Source: Fremontodendron californicum (Eukaryota; Streptophyta; Magnoliopsida; Malvales; Malvaceae). From it: a stretch of DNA of 64,000 bases. Made by a program: the position numbers and the translations under genes. Below, one piece after another: positions 43,563 to 55,327 of the stretch. The notes under the pieces are model-generated. The model made no database searches and was not told where the DNA came from. It saw nothing but the letters and a program-made list of their open reading frames with translations. The DNA lies in the NCBI GenBank assembly GCA_030761205.1, contig JAULJL010000001.1, positions 32,063,145 to 32,127,144 of the forward strand. The letters are read 5' to 3'. Every line of letters begins with the position of its first letter. The stretch's first letter is position 1.

Positions 43563-44853
43563 TCCTTGTATTCATTTTGTATCTTATAGGTTGGAGGTTT
43601 TGAGTTGTCTTGTAGGTTGGAGGTTCTGAGCTGTCCTATTCTTCATTTCTTAATGCATAAGGAGACAAGGTACTTTTAGAGCTATTGAGTTTGTGAAAAT
43701 TGTATAAAATTGTAAAATTATATTTGACACTAAACTTAAGATTATTTTCCATTTCTTTCTTAATATGGTTCCATGAAAGTTTGATGATATGTATCTTTTT
43801 TCAATAGTGTTTCATTGTAGAAATATTTAGCTAAGTCAAAACATAATTACATAGTAGGAGATGTATAGACCTAAACCTTATTGAAAATGTTGGTCTATTG
43901 ACTTTTCATGTTTGTGTTGTGTGGTATATGATTGTGTAGTTTTATTCATAGCTATAGGTTTTATGTCTGTGCAATATATCTAGTAAAGTAAACGGATATT
44001 TTATGCCAGGTTAATGTGTTTTTTTTTCTTTCTCATGAGCTGGCCTTTCTGCTATACTATTTTAAGGAAAAGAACCATTGTAGCTTGATGCATATATGTG
44101 AAATTAATGAAACTGGCTCCCTAGTCCCCAGTTCGAAAGTTGTTGAAATTATTATTATTATATGTAAACATTGTGAGCATGCATACAGCTTGACCAGGTG
44201 CAAGAATGATAGATGACGTTATAGGGCTGGGCTTGCATGAAATGGAATTGAGAACTCAAATTTTCCTATCTAATTATTAATGAAGTAAAGCAAACATATA
44301 TTTTCAATTGACAATATAGAATAAAATAGAGGGACAATTTCTTCTGAACTCAGAACTAGCTAGCTGTAAGCTGTTTGTTCTATATAATGAAAATTTTCTA
44401 TCCATGTATAAGATAATAATAATTCCATATGCACAACGTACATGTTTGAAGGAGATAATATCATGTTGTAGGGTATGTATGTATGTTCTAGTAAATAAAT
44501 AATGTATAATAATATCATGACATTGCAGTTGCAGTAATACACTTGCTATTGTCATATGAGTAATAATGCAATTATGTTTGGAGAGACGAATATATATATA
44601 TGGAGATTAGGTTAAGTGGTAATTATTATGAGTTCACATAAATATAAATATGAAAAGGAAAAGGAAAAATTGCATTAAAGATAAACTAACTAGCCACGTG
44701 CCTTCCCTCTTTTTACTTTGTATAAAATGTTTGTCTTTTATATGATTGCGTAGGATTATTCATAGCAATAGGTTTCATGTTTGTGCAATATATCTAGTTG
44801 GAATGTGAGATAACTAAATGTCTGTATATTACAGTTTTAATCATTTCAATTCT
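43563..44853. other. Unclassified segment upstream of the CACTA transposase gene
   Basis: No gene seen. A ~58-bp direct repeat (TTCATAGCNATAGGTTTNATG...GTGCAATATATCTAGT) occurs at about 43928-43985 and 44742-44798. A 29-bp near-duplicate (GGTTGGAGGTTNTGAG) lies at 43589-43640. The CACTACAAACAAATTGCC terminus expected from the far end of the CACTA element is not found, so its 5' end is lost or this is its diverged subterminal region. Confidence 0.4.
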
Positions 44854-47800
44854 ATGGATAAGACGTGGATAAATATTACGTCCAGAGCAAGTGAAGAATA
44901 CATTAATGGGGTCATCAATTTCTTAGAATTTGCCTTTGCAAGATCATCTGAAAATGGAAAAATTTGGTGTCCTTGTGTTAAATGTGTCAACACATATAGG
45001 GTATCTAGGGTAGAGGCATTTGATCACATTATATGTAAAGGTTTTCTGAAATGATATGTTCGATGGATTTTTCATGGGGAGGTCTTGGATGCTAGCTCTG
45101 CTACTATTAGAACTAATGAGGAAGATAGAGAGTTAGGTCATGATGTGAATGAAATATTGCATGATATTATGGCCGAAAGAGGTAGGAATATTGATGTGGG
45201 TAGCATAGAATCGGGAGATGCTTATGGAGACCAACATCATGGTCGAAGAATTAATAGTGACAAGTTCTATGATTTACTTAAAGATGCAGAGGAGAAACTA
45301 TATCCAAATTGCAAAAACTTCACAAAGTTCTCTTTTGTAGTCTATTTGTTCCACATTAAGTGTTTTAATGGATGGTCTAACAAATCTTTCAATACATTAT
45401 TGGAGGTTTTGAAACTTGCTCTACCAGAAGGTAATACATTGCCAGGGTCTTATAAAGAATTGAAAAAGATGATTTCTTCCTTAAGTTTGGGATATGAAAA
45501 AATTCATGCTTGTCCCAATGATTGCATGTTGTTTTGGAAGGATAAGGCAAATGAAGAAATTTGTTGTAAATGTGGTGCTTCTAGGTGGAAATAGAGCATG
45601 AATGATGTAGAAAGTGATACTGAAGATACTTTTGTAAAAAAGAAGAAAGCTGCAAAGATTTTGCGTTGGTTTCCTCTAATTCCAATACTACAAAGGTTAT
45701 TCATGTCTTCAAAAACTGCTCCTTTAATGACTTGGCATGAGCATGAGCGAACTAAGGATGGACGTCTAAGACATCCGGCAGATTCTCCTGCTTGGAAAGA
45801 ATTAGACTCTCGATATCCTCAATTTTCGTTTGACCCACGCAACGTTCGCTTAGGATTAGCTTCTGATGGCTTTAACCCTTTCAAAACAATGAGTGTGATT
45901 CATAGCACTTGGCCTGTTATCTTGATACCTTATAATTTTCCTTTATGGATGTGCATGAAGCAATCAAACTTCTTGCTTTCCCTACTCATTCCTGGTCCAA
46001 AAGGTCCTGGAAACAATCTAGATGTATACCTTCAGCCTTTGATAGAAGAATTGAAAGAACTTTGGGAAATTGGTGTTGACACTTTTGATGCTTCCAAAAA
46101 TGAAAACTTCGGACTACGTGCAGCATTACTTTGGACCATTAATGACTTTCATGCATATGCCAATTTGTCTAGATGGAGTACAAGGGGGGAATACGCATGT
46201 CCTTGTTGTGGATACGATACTGAATCCAAGTGGTTATGGCATGGTAGAAAGTATTGTTATATGTGTCATCGCAGGTGGTTAGAAGCTAATCATAAGTTTC
46301 GAAATGATAAACAATCTTTTGATGGGAGTTGAGAATTTAGAAGTGCTCCTTCACCACCTTCCGATAGTGTTGTCTTGAGACAATTGGAGAACTGGAATGG
46401 TAATGAAAATGGACCTTGGAAGAAAAAGAGCATTTTCTTCACATTACCTTACTGGGAACATCTTTTATTGCGTCACAATCTCGATGTGATGCATATAGAG
46501 AAGAATGTTTGTGATAACATTCTTGGCACATTGCTTGGACAAGAGGGGAAGTCAAAGGATAACTATAAAGCACGACTTGACCTTGTAGAACTGGGTTTAA
46601 GGAGCGTTCTTCATCCAAAGACTCGTCCTGGGACTAACACCCAATACTTGCATCAAGCTTCTTATCAAATGAGCTTGAATGAAAAAAATGTCTTTTTGAA
46701 GATTCTCATGGAAATGAGAACTCCGGATGAATACTCTTCCAATATCTCACGTTGTGTGCAACTTAAACAACGGAGGCTTACAGGTTTCAGAAGTTATGAT
46801 TGCCATCTCTTAATGCAAGAATTTCTTCCTATAGCAATACGATGTTCTTTACCTGATAAGGTATGCTCGGTTCTAATAGACTTGTGCAATTGGTTTAAAG
46901 ACCTTTGTTCTAAAGTTCTTGAAGAACGTGAGCTTGAATTACTTGAGTCTCGGGCTGCATTAATTCTATGTGAAATGGAGAAGATTTTTCCTCCATCTTT
47001 TTTCACAGTGATGGTGCATTTAGTTATCCATTTGGCAAATGAAGCAAAAATTACCGGTCCAGTCATATATCGGTGGATGTATCCCATTGAGAGGTATATG
47101 GTCAAGTGTTATAGTATACTGACTATTGTTTCCACCTAAATTTTAAATTGATTTTGCTAATGATCTCTATTCTTTAAATAGGTTTCTTCTTCGGCTTAAG
47201 AATTTTGTGCGCAATATAGCTTATCCGGAGGGTTCAATTGCGGAAGGATACTTAGCAAATGAATGCTTAACTTTTTGTTCACGATACTTTGTGGGTATTG
47301 AGACTACTTTTAATCGACCCATCCGAAATGAAGAAGAAAAGAATCCTTTTGATGAAGAAGAAGTATCAATTCTTTCTACTATAGGAAGACCTTTGGGAAG
47401 GAAAAAACATAAAGGATTTAATGTTAATAAGCGTAAAAGGGTCTCTCGCGTTGTTCTTGATAGGCAAACATGGGTGCAAGCACATCGCTATGTGCTATTT
47501 AATAGTGATGTAGTTGCTCCATTTTTAAAGTAAGAACACATATCATTGTGCTTTTCTATATTACCTCATAACTTTCTTTTGTCTAATATTTTAGGGTTTT
47601 ATAATACTTTTTGCTTATAGGAAACACGAGCAACTTATTAAAAGGCGTAACCGCTCCCCTCGTCTTTTGCCATATGAGATACAAAAGTTACAAAGTGAAA
47701 CTTTTCATGATTGGTTTCGTGATCATGTAAGTTTTGCATCATGTTTGGACCACGCATTTTTAGTTTCGTGTAGTTAGATAAGTATTTTAATTACGTCTGC

Positions 47801-48524
47801 AATTACCTAGGTTGCACATTTCGATCAACAAGGAAATGCAGACATCACAGATCAACTTCGATGGCTTGCTCGTGGTCCAACAGATACGGCTAGGAGATAC
47901 ACTGGTTACATTGTTAATGGTTTTAGATTCCATACCAAAGCACGTGAGAGATGCTTGAAAACTCAAAATAGTGGAGTCGTTGTAACAACCAAAATAGAGA
48001 GTTATGCAAGTGCAAGAGATGCACAACCTATTGAAGGAGAAGTTAATTATTACGGGGCTTTAACAAACATCATTCAGTTGAATTATTCTGGTATATTTAA
48101 GATTGTGTTATTTAAATTTTATTGGATTGATATCAATAGAGGTTGCAAGAAAGATAAGTTTGGTTTCACACTTGTGAATTTTTCACATCTAGCCCACAGT
48201 GGAACTAATTTGGTTCATGATCCTTTTATTTTGGCATCACAAGCTAAGAAAGTATACTATGTTAATGATGAAGGTTATCAAGGTTGGGTTCTTGTAAAGC
48301 ATGCAAAACTTAGGGATGTATTTGATATGGGTGATCTATTATCCTTCGATAGAGAGCAAGGGAATGGAGAAATGCATGATGATGAATTTGATGATACGCG
48401 TAGTGCTTCAAATTGGGTTAGAAATGAAGCTGATGATGAAGGAGTGGACGTCACACCAGAGATGGAGAATGAGCATGTAGAAGAAGATCCCATAGATGAA
48501 CATAATGGGGAGGACATTTTTTAA
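44854..48524 (+). pseudogene. TNP2-like transposase of CACTA element F, three in-frame stops
   Basis: ATG at 44854 (MDKTWINITSRASEEYINGV, Transpos_assoc domain). One reading frame runs 44854-47093 interrupted only by TGA 45052, TAG 45592 and TGA 46330. It includes the Transposase_21 core: MTWHEHERTKDGRLRHPADS, GLASDGFNPFKTMSVIHSTW, YACPCCGYDTESKWLWHGRK (zinc-binding cysteines) and LPYWEHLLLRHNLDVMHIEK, ending PVIYRWMYPIER. Introns with GT-AG ends follow (47094-47181, and about 47531-47620, 47727-47810). Later exons give FLLRLKNFVRNIAYPEGSIA, EGYLANECLTFCSRYFVGIE and a DUF4216-like part (YYGALTNIIQLNYSG, FKFYWIDINRG). The gene ends acidic at 48522-48524. It would cut and paste the element; here it is inactive. 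Confidence 0.88.
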
Positions 48525-48840
48525 TTTTATAGAAAATAGTTTAATTATATGTAATGGATTTGGATTATAAACATTGTGACTTTGTATTTTCTTGTTCTTT
48601 CCTTTTCCATTTGCCATAGATGAACATATTGCATTCTTGCTTAGCTTGGCTTGGATTTCACTTAATGTTATTGAGTGCCTAATGTTATTGCATTCTTACT
48701 TAGCTTGTATTCTCTGTTATTGAGTGTCTACTATTGTATTATCTGTTGAAACTCAAAATAGACTAAGTGGTAAATGTAAATCTGATGTCAAGAAAGCTTT
48801 TTTCAGCTGTTGTTTTTCGGTTGTGTTCCAGTTACTTGAG

Positions 48841-51800
48841 ATGGCAAAGCGTAGACGATTGAATATTATTAGGGCAGATCGGAGCTCTAACTCTCAATTG
48901 CAAAGGCAATCTGAACAACAATCAATGCCAGCAAGATCCGAGCCTCCACAACATGAGCCTTTGCAAGAGCCTCCACAACAATCAATGCCACCAACTTCTT
49001 CTTCTACCCCTAATCCAACCGAAGATGCTACATTGGGTAACCCTCATTCTTAATGTACTATTCCAGTATTGTAGTTTAAATTATTAATGTATTAAATTGT
49101 TTTATATTATATGATTGTTATATGTAGACAATGCTCCACGTAGAAAGGTTCGAGGTGCCACACGTATGGCCGATATTTGGGATTTAGAAGAAGGGGGCAT
49201 GTTGTTGTTAAGGTGAATGATCACAATAAACCAATTGGTAAAGAATCTTGCACTTTAACACGATTCATTGGTACATTGGTGAGAATGCCTAGTTTTGCAC
49301 CTATTAGTTACCAAAATTGTCATGAAATGCCGGATTTGAAGAAAGAAGAAATGTGGGAAACAATAGAGGTAGAAGATATTAAATGTTTTAGTTTCTAGTT
49401 AATGTGTTCTTACAGTATTCACACAACTTTACATGATTTTCTTTATTTTGTGTTTTCCTTTTCCAAAATTTTAGTCCAAGTTTGAATTTCAGAAATTCGA
49501 TTCTGATGCACCTGTTAATGAAGAAACTATTCAAGAAATTAAGACTTGGACAATAAAGAACATGAGTACAAAGTGGAGGCAATAGAAGAATGATTTGAAG
49601 TCTAAATTTTATGATGAACACACAGCACCAGAGGAAATGGCTGCTAAGGTTGACCGGATTGACAAAGAGCAATTTATTTTAATTGCTGCACATTGGTTGA
49701 CTGGTAAAGCGAAGGTAGATATTTATAAAGTATATTTTAATTTTCTTTTATTAATCGAAGGTAGAAATTGCTGCACATTGGTCAATTACAACCTTTTTTT
49801 ATATTTGAATTTGCTTTTATAGGAACAAAGTGATTTAAACAAAACAAATCGCTCAATGTTAGATGAGCCTCATTGTAGTGGAACAAAATCATTCCCTAGG
49901 ATCATCCAAACTTTGGTACTTACATCAATATTTTCCTTTCAGTTAAATTTATATGAAGTCTACTTTATGTATTTGTGGTTTTGTTATCTAGATAGTTAAT
50001 GGATGATTTTTGTAGACCGAACAAGCTAATGGAGTTCAACCATCACGTGCTGAGGTGTATATTCATACTCGTACACGTAAAGATGGAAGTGTTGTGAATG
50101 AGAAGGCAGCAGAAATTGTGGTATTCTATCCTTTTTTTTCTTTATTTATCTGCCCTACGACTATGCTTATGTTAATTGAACAAAGATTTTGTTTCATGTA
50201 ACACTTTCCTTATAGGAACTCATGAAAAAAGGTTTGGATGAAATTGGATCTGAAAATTCTCAAGAACGCTCATGGAAAGATGATGTGTATTCAAAAGTTA
50301 AAGGACCAGAGAAAAAAGGGCGTGTTCGTTGTTTGGGAACAATATCTACTTCATCATGTTCTCGAACAATGCAGCGTGATGAAAAGGTACTAGGGTTAGA
50401 GGCTAAGGTTGAAGAATTGAAGGCAGCTTTGGGTAATGTTTTATCAGTGTTTCAAAGACAATTTCCTAACGAGAACGTAGATATTTTGGCTTCTGCTACT
50501 CGCGCAGCCAATAGAGAGGTAATATATTTCTATAGCAGCGTTAATGTAGAATAAATTCATCTTTTCAAATATATTCATCTGCTTCATTGTGGTAGGATTG
50601 TGGAACTTGAAATGTAGATCATCTTTCACGTAATATCTAGGTTAGGTATGTTGCTTGATTGTGGTAGGATTGTGGAACTTGAAATAAAAATAGGTTGCAG
50701 AGAAAGTTGTATGTATAGGGATGATTTTCATACCATTTTTTTATTATCGTTCTAGTATTTGTTCTTATTGTCTTTCTTCTGAAAAATAGGATTTTGGTTT
50801 CCTTTTCAGAAGCTTCTTGGATAATTATTGCCAATGCTAACTAAACAATTAACAGCAAAATGAATGTGTTTGAGCCTTTACTAATAAGTCCTCCTAAATC
50901 ATAATTTGTTCAGGTACACTTCTTAAATGTTACTTGCCTAGACCTCATGTACTGTTTTTTAATACAGACGCATATATGTCTGATTTCTATTATGTATATT
51001 AAATATTAGTTTAAACTCATTTAAGTAAGAAGCAATATAAGTTATAAGCCTGAGATAATAGGTTCCCACTTCCCATGAGCAAGGCAATTAAAAGAACAGT
51101 AGAGTAGTAATCTGTAAGGTTAGGAAAGATGTTTAAAGTCATTAATAATAATAGTTTAATTTTAGATAAGTTAGTGTCCCAAAAAAATAAAGGTAATTTG
51201 AGTCCTTCTGCCTCCTGATTCTAAACTAGATAATTAGGTCTTTTTCATCTTCATGCTCCAAACAAGGCAACAACTCATAAAACTACTTGGTTATACTTCC
51301 ATATATATATATATATATACTGTTTTGTTTAGTCTTAGTACACCACTCCAAAGTCCTTATTCTTTGTTGAGTAATAGTTCGAGTAAGTCTTGAAGGAGAA
51401 CGTAGATGTGTTTTTTTTCTTGTCTTTTTAACCAAGTAGTTTGTTGCTTGGGACAGCCTTACAATCATGAAACAGATTTTATATGGACAGCTATTAGAAT
51501 TTATAGTATAGTATAGTATAGTAAATAAGCATTTCGTTGGGCACGCTCATGAAACAAAACTTCAAAATGGAAAGGAATCCTTGGTTGGTACGCATGGGTG
51601 AAACGACTGATAGGATTCATTTGCTCAAGTCATTTGGGCTCGTTTTATGTGTTTAGGTGTTGCTCATACTCATGATCAAATTGGGGAAGTTAATTTTCTA
51701 ATGCTTTCTTTCTTTCTTCGGGTTAATTAGTGTAGTGATTATTCATGCTTCCTTCAGGTTATATGGTTTCTTTCCCTTGCTTTGCTTCTGCCAAGCCAGC

Positions 51801-53469
51801 TCGATTGATTTGGCTCGTATCCTATTGCCCTTCTGGAGATGGAGACTGTAGGGGAATTTTGGGCCCAGTGTTCTGTTCAAATGGAAGCATCAAATGCTGC
51901 ACAGCACAACCCTTTTTTTTACCGAGCTTTGTTGGGTTTGGATTCTAAAATCTCTTCATTCTTATTCACTTTAAAGTGTTTCCTTGATTCTTATTCACTT
52001 AAGCTAAAGGAGACTTGAGTGAAACATTAAGCAGAATTAAGTTGACTTTGATAATTAGTTCGGGTCACTGTGTGCTAGCATTAGTTGATCTAAGCAGACG
52101 CCAATCTTTAAGACATTCAAACTCTGCTATACGAAAGGCCTCATTCAATATTTGCTAGTCGGAAAGAACCTACCTTGCATTAGTCCGGGTCACTGTGTGC
52201 GGAATCTTTGGCCCATTTTGCAGTAAAATTACTATCTCTGTCTTTTACCAATTGAGAGAGACATTGATAGTCGGAAAGAACCTACCTTGCATAAATTTGG
52301 CTTCCAACTTCCAAGATCCGTAGAGTCAATTCATTTATAGATGGACTCCTTGTTTCACTAGACGAGACCGTTTTAACAATGGTTCTTAGTCTTTAACTAG
52401 ATCCATAAATACAAGAATCCCTATTCTCCAAGCTATCCGGGCTCTCCCTAGAGGCCTAGACCAAGAAAATACTAATATTATTAACTATTTAAAAGAAAGT
52501 TACACACTCTAGCAGTTGACATGGACTCTTCTTTTTATATGCTCCAATGTAGCCTACATGCTTTCTAAAAAGCTGGATATGAGAACTACTGGCCTACTAG
52601 GTTATTGTTGGAGTTGAAAAGGCTGTATTTCACGCATTTCGTTTCTGCTTTTGTATGGCAAGTGGGAGGAACAACTTGAAGGTTGAAACTAGTTGCTTCT
52701 TTACAAAGCCTAGGTTCCATCACTAAGCTGAATGTATATTTGTAAGTGACTGTTGGCTGTTGGCTTGGGGAGGTTCATTTGCTTGGTGGTTGTTTTGTTG
52801 GCTGTTGGAATGTGATTCTTTGATATGCAAATCGAAGACTTTATTTTTTACTTGATTTTATTTTCTTTTAGTTAGGTTGTAGGTTGTTAACACTTAAACT
52901 TGTTCCTCTTAAGCTTTTAGTGTGTTGAAATGTTAATTATTAAGTATTCTTGACACTTAAAAACTTGTATCTTCTAAGTTTGAAACTGTGTTGACACTTC
53001 TTTGTTATGCATTGTTGAAAATTGAATTGACAAAGTCTGGAATCGATATAATCGACATAATCGATTGGATCAAGTCGGTTTTGGTTATGAACATCTAAGA
53101 TATCTCTATTTACAGTTATTGCATTTACAGCTTCTTGGACAATTTAGTTTGTTTATTTTGGTCGGTTTCATTAAACTGTAACAGGAAAGAAAAGGAAGAA
53201 CTTTTTACTATTTCTATTTAATTATATTTTTACCTTTTGAGCTTAATTCAATAAATATATATTGACAGAACATATAGTTTTTAGGTACCTGATGCTAGTA
53301 GTGCTCCAAATTTGTCACCAATAATAAGGTCTTCAACTTCTAGTCATCAAGTTAATGAAAATGAAGATGGTAAACTACTTGATTATTTTATTCTTCTATA
53401 TTGACTTCATTACTTAATTGCTGCACATTGGTTAATATTTGTCAATTTTATGCAGATGCTGCTCCATAA
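48841..53469 (+). pseudogene. TNPA-like gene (Transposase_24 family) of CACTA element F
   Basis: ATG at 48841 (MAKRRRLNIIRADRSS), then a Gln/Pro-rich region. Exon 2 from about 49127 (RRKVRGATRMADIWDLEEG) has a one-base frameshift in the GGGGG run at 49193. Then VNDHNKPIGKESCTLTRFIG, an exon at 49475-49720 (FEFQKFDSDAPVNEET, KWRQ-stop-KNDLKSKFYDE; TAG at 49582), small exons at 49823-49915, 50017-50120 and 50217-50519 (KGRVRCLGTISTSS, coiled coil VLGLEAKVEELKAAL) and, after a 2.8-kb intron, last exons at about 53285-53371 and 53457-53469. TNPA-type proteins bind the subterminal repeats. Exon limits are by eye. Confidence 0.75.
50520..53284 (+). other. Large intron of the TNPA-like gene
   Basis: 2.8 kb without a recognised gene. 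Short direct repeats are present: GTCGGAAAGAACCTACCTTGCAT near 52158 and 52268, CGGGTCACTGTGTGC near 52062 and 52186, and GTTGCTTGATTGTGGTAGGA-type duplication near 50590 and 50660. It may hold an unidentified insertion. Confidence 0.5.
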
Positions 53470-53826
53470 GAATGAGATTTGGATTGCTTATTTCACTGTA
53501 TTATGACTTTAGCTTGCGACTTCTATTTAGCTTGTAAAAGTTATATAATTAAGACAATTTATTTGTAATTTTATTTTTAATATTATGAAATATTTTGTAG
53601 TTTCTTATAATGGATTTTGTACTTTCTTATAATGGGTTTCTTATCTTGGATTAAATTATAAATATATCAATATTAGTAATTGAAAATATATAAAAAAAAA
53701 ATTATTTTTACTCACCTCTATACTGACAGTTCATATAACAACAAAAAATGTATAGTATACTGATCGAGTAAATCGTTAGTAAATTTACGACAAATATCGC
53801 TATAGGTTAATTGTATATTTTACATT
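53470..53826 (+). other. 3' flank of the TNPA-like gene inside element F
   Basis: AT-rich, with nothing recognised between the last exon and the subterminal repeats. Confidence 0.5.
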
Positions 53827-54420
53827 TTAATCTATACCGACGGACGCAAAAAAAAAAACCGTCGGTATATGTATATCAATGGTGTCTATACTGGCGGATA
53901 CAAAATCCATCGGTATAGATACGGTATCTATACCGACGGAAACAAAATCCGTCGGTATAGATATGGTATCTATACTGACGGAAACAAAATTCGTCGGTAT
54001 ACATACGGTATCTATACCTACGGCTACAAAATCCGTCCGTATAGATACGGTATCTATACCTACGAGTACAAAAGCCGTCGGTATAGATGCGATATCTATA
54101 CCGACGGATACAAAACCCGTCGGTATAGGTACGGTATCTATATCGACGGATACAAAAGCCGTCTGTATAGATACGGTATCTATACCTATGGATACAAAAG
54201 CCGTCGGTATAGATGCGGTATCTATACCGACGGATACAAAATCCGTCGGTATAGGTAAAAGCAAAAGGGGTTATCCCAACATAGGCTATACCGACGGTAG
54301 TAACATTAGTGACGCCTAAAACCGTCGGTATAGGTTATACATCCTATTCTGACGGTCACCTTTTCCGTCGGTATAGGTCTATACCGACGAGGGTTTTATC
54401 GTCGCTTAATGTTTTGTCGG
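53827..54420 (+). repeat. Palindromic subterminal repeats of CACTA element F (42-bp period)
   Basis: About nine units of GGTATCTATACCGACGG, A-rich spacer, CCGTCGGTATAGATAC. Each has inverted CCGACGG/CCGTCGG arms, so each unit can form a hairpin. In CACTA elements such subterminal repeats are TNPA binding sites. The 42-bp period keeps long ORFs open on both strands (53827-54319); these are not genes. More diverged CCGTCGGTATAGG copies continue toward the terminus. Confidence 0.92.
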
Positions 54421-54528
54421 AATAGTCATTTTGACCGTTGGTATAGAGTTTTAGGACTTTTAGCGACGAATTTTGGAGTTTTACCAACGTTTTTTGGACC
54501 GTCACTATATGGCAATTTGTTTGTAGTG

Positions 54529-54818
54529 CCTCCCTCATCCTTCAAGCTTCAAGTTCAACCCCCAACGCGTCGCCGCCCTCCTATCATGAGCCTGCCGTCA
54601 GTCAGCCCTATTTTGACTCTTAGCCTCTCGCCTCTTACCTTCAAGTTCGACACGCTGCCATGCCTATGGGTGTTTCACTCCTCCGATCGAGTCACACAAG
54701 CCACGAAAACACAACGGCACACACAAATGTAGAAATAAGATGATAAAAAGGTACACACAATACTTATGCTTTACTCTTTTTTTTCTTTTTCTTTTTCACT
54801 TTTCAGTTTTCTGCTCTG

Positions 54819-54871
<53 letters not shown>

Positions 54872-55327
54872 TTTTGTGAAGTGTATGTGATTTTGAATTT
54901 CTGATTAAAAAAGATTCTTTGTGAGTTGTCTTATCGTGTGAGTTATTTTATTCTGCTAAAAAAATGCTTCTGTTCTTCTCTCATGTGAACTGTCTGTTGC
55001 TCTGTTTGAAATTTGGATTTTAGAATCTGTAACGGTGTAGCGGAAATAGCGTGCCGTTATGGCCGCTATTTTTCGTTACCCCGTTTTACGCGAACGATCG
55101 CAGCTGCTATTGGTGTGAAAAAAATTCACACCGTTATTTAGGCATTTAAAGGTGTCGGACGATGCCGCTACCGCGAAATAGCGGCCACGACACCGCTAAG
55201 CCACCGCTTTTTAAAACCCTGACTTTGATAGTAAAATGGTGTTTTTATAAAATAAAAATAAAAAATTGTAAAAGCTACTGATTGTTAGAAGTTTTCCATA
55301 ACAAATAAGCCGCCGCTTAAGAGAAGG
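54529..55327. other. Flank with GC-rich segment, 51-bp poly(A) and a GCGG-rich inverted repeat
   Basis: 54530-54735 is comparatively GC-rich (CAACGCGTCGCCGCCCTCC) and reads like genic sequence, but no product is recognised. A run of 51 A is at 54819-54869. 55034-55225 is a repeat with GCCGCTATTTTTCG / CGCGAAATAGCGGC inverted arms, a perfect GGTGTGAA...TTCACACC hairpin and the end AGCGGTGG...AAAACCCTG (read either way), probably a DNA-transposon fragment of uncertain family. Confidence 0.45.

Larger units (their letters stand above)
44854..54528 (+). mobile_element. CACTA (En/Spm-type) transposon, decayed, 5' terminus not found (element F)
   Basis: It contains a TNP2-like transposase gene, a TNPA-like (Transposase_24) gene in the same direction, a subterminal zone of palindromic repeats and a right terminus GGCAATTTGTTTGTAGTG (54511-54528), the complement of CACTACAAACAAATTGCC. 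CCT (54529-54531) is the likely right target duplication. Only the 3' terminal inverted repeat is seen. Confidence 0.88.

Noticed and set aside
53827..54319. Three overlapping Tyr/Ile/Ser-rich ORFs on both strands
   Set aside because: By-products of the 42-bp palindromic subterminal repeats of the CACTA element.
54819..54869. 51-bp poly(A) as the tail of a LINE, SINE or processed gene
   Set aside because: No LINE or SINE body and no target duplication is recognisable around it, so it is only noted as a homopolymer.
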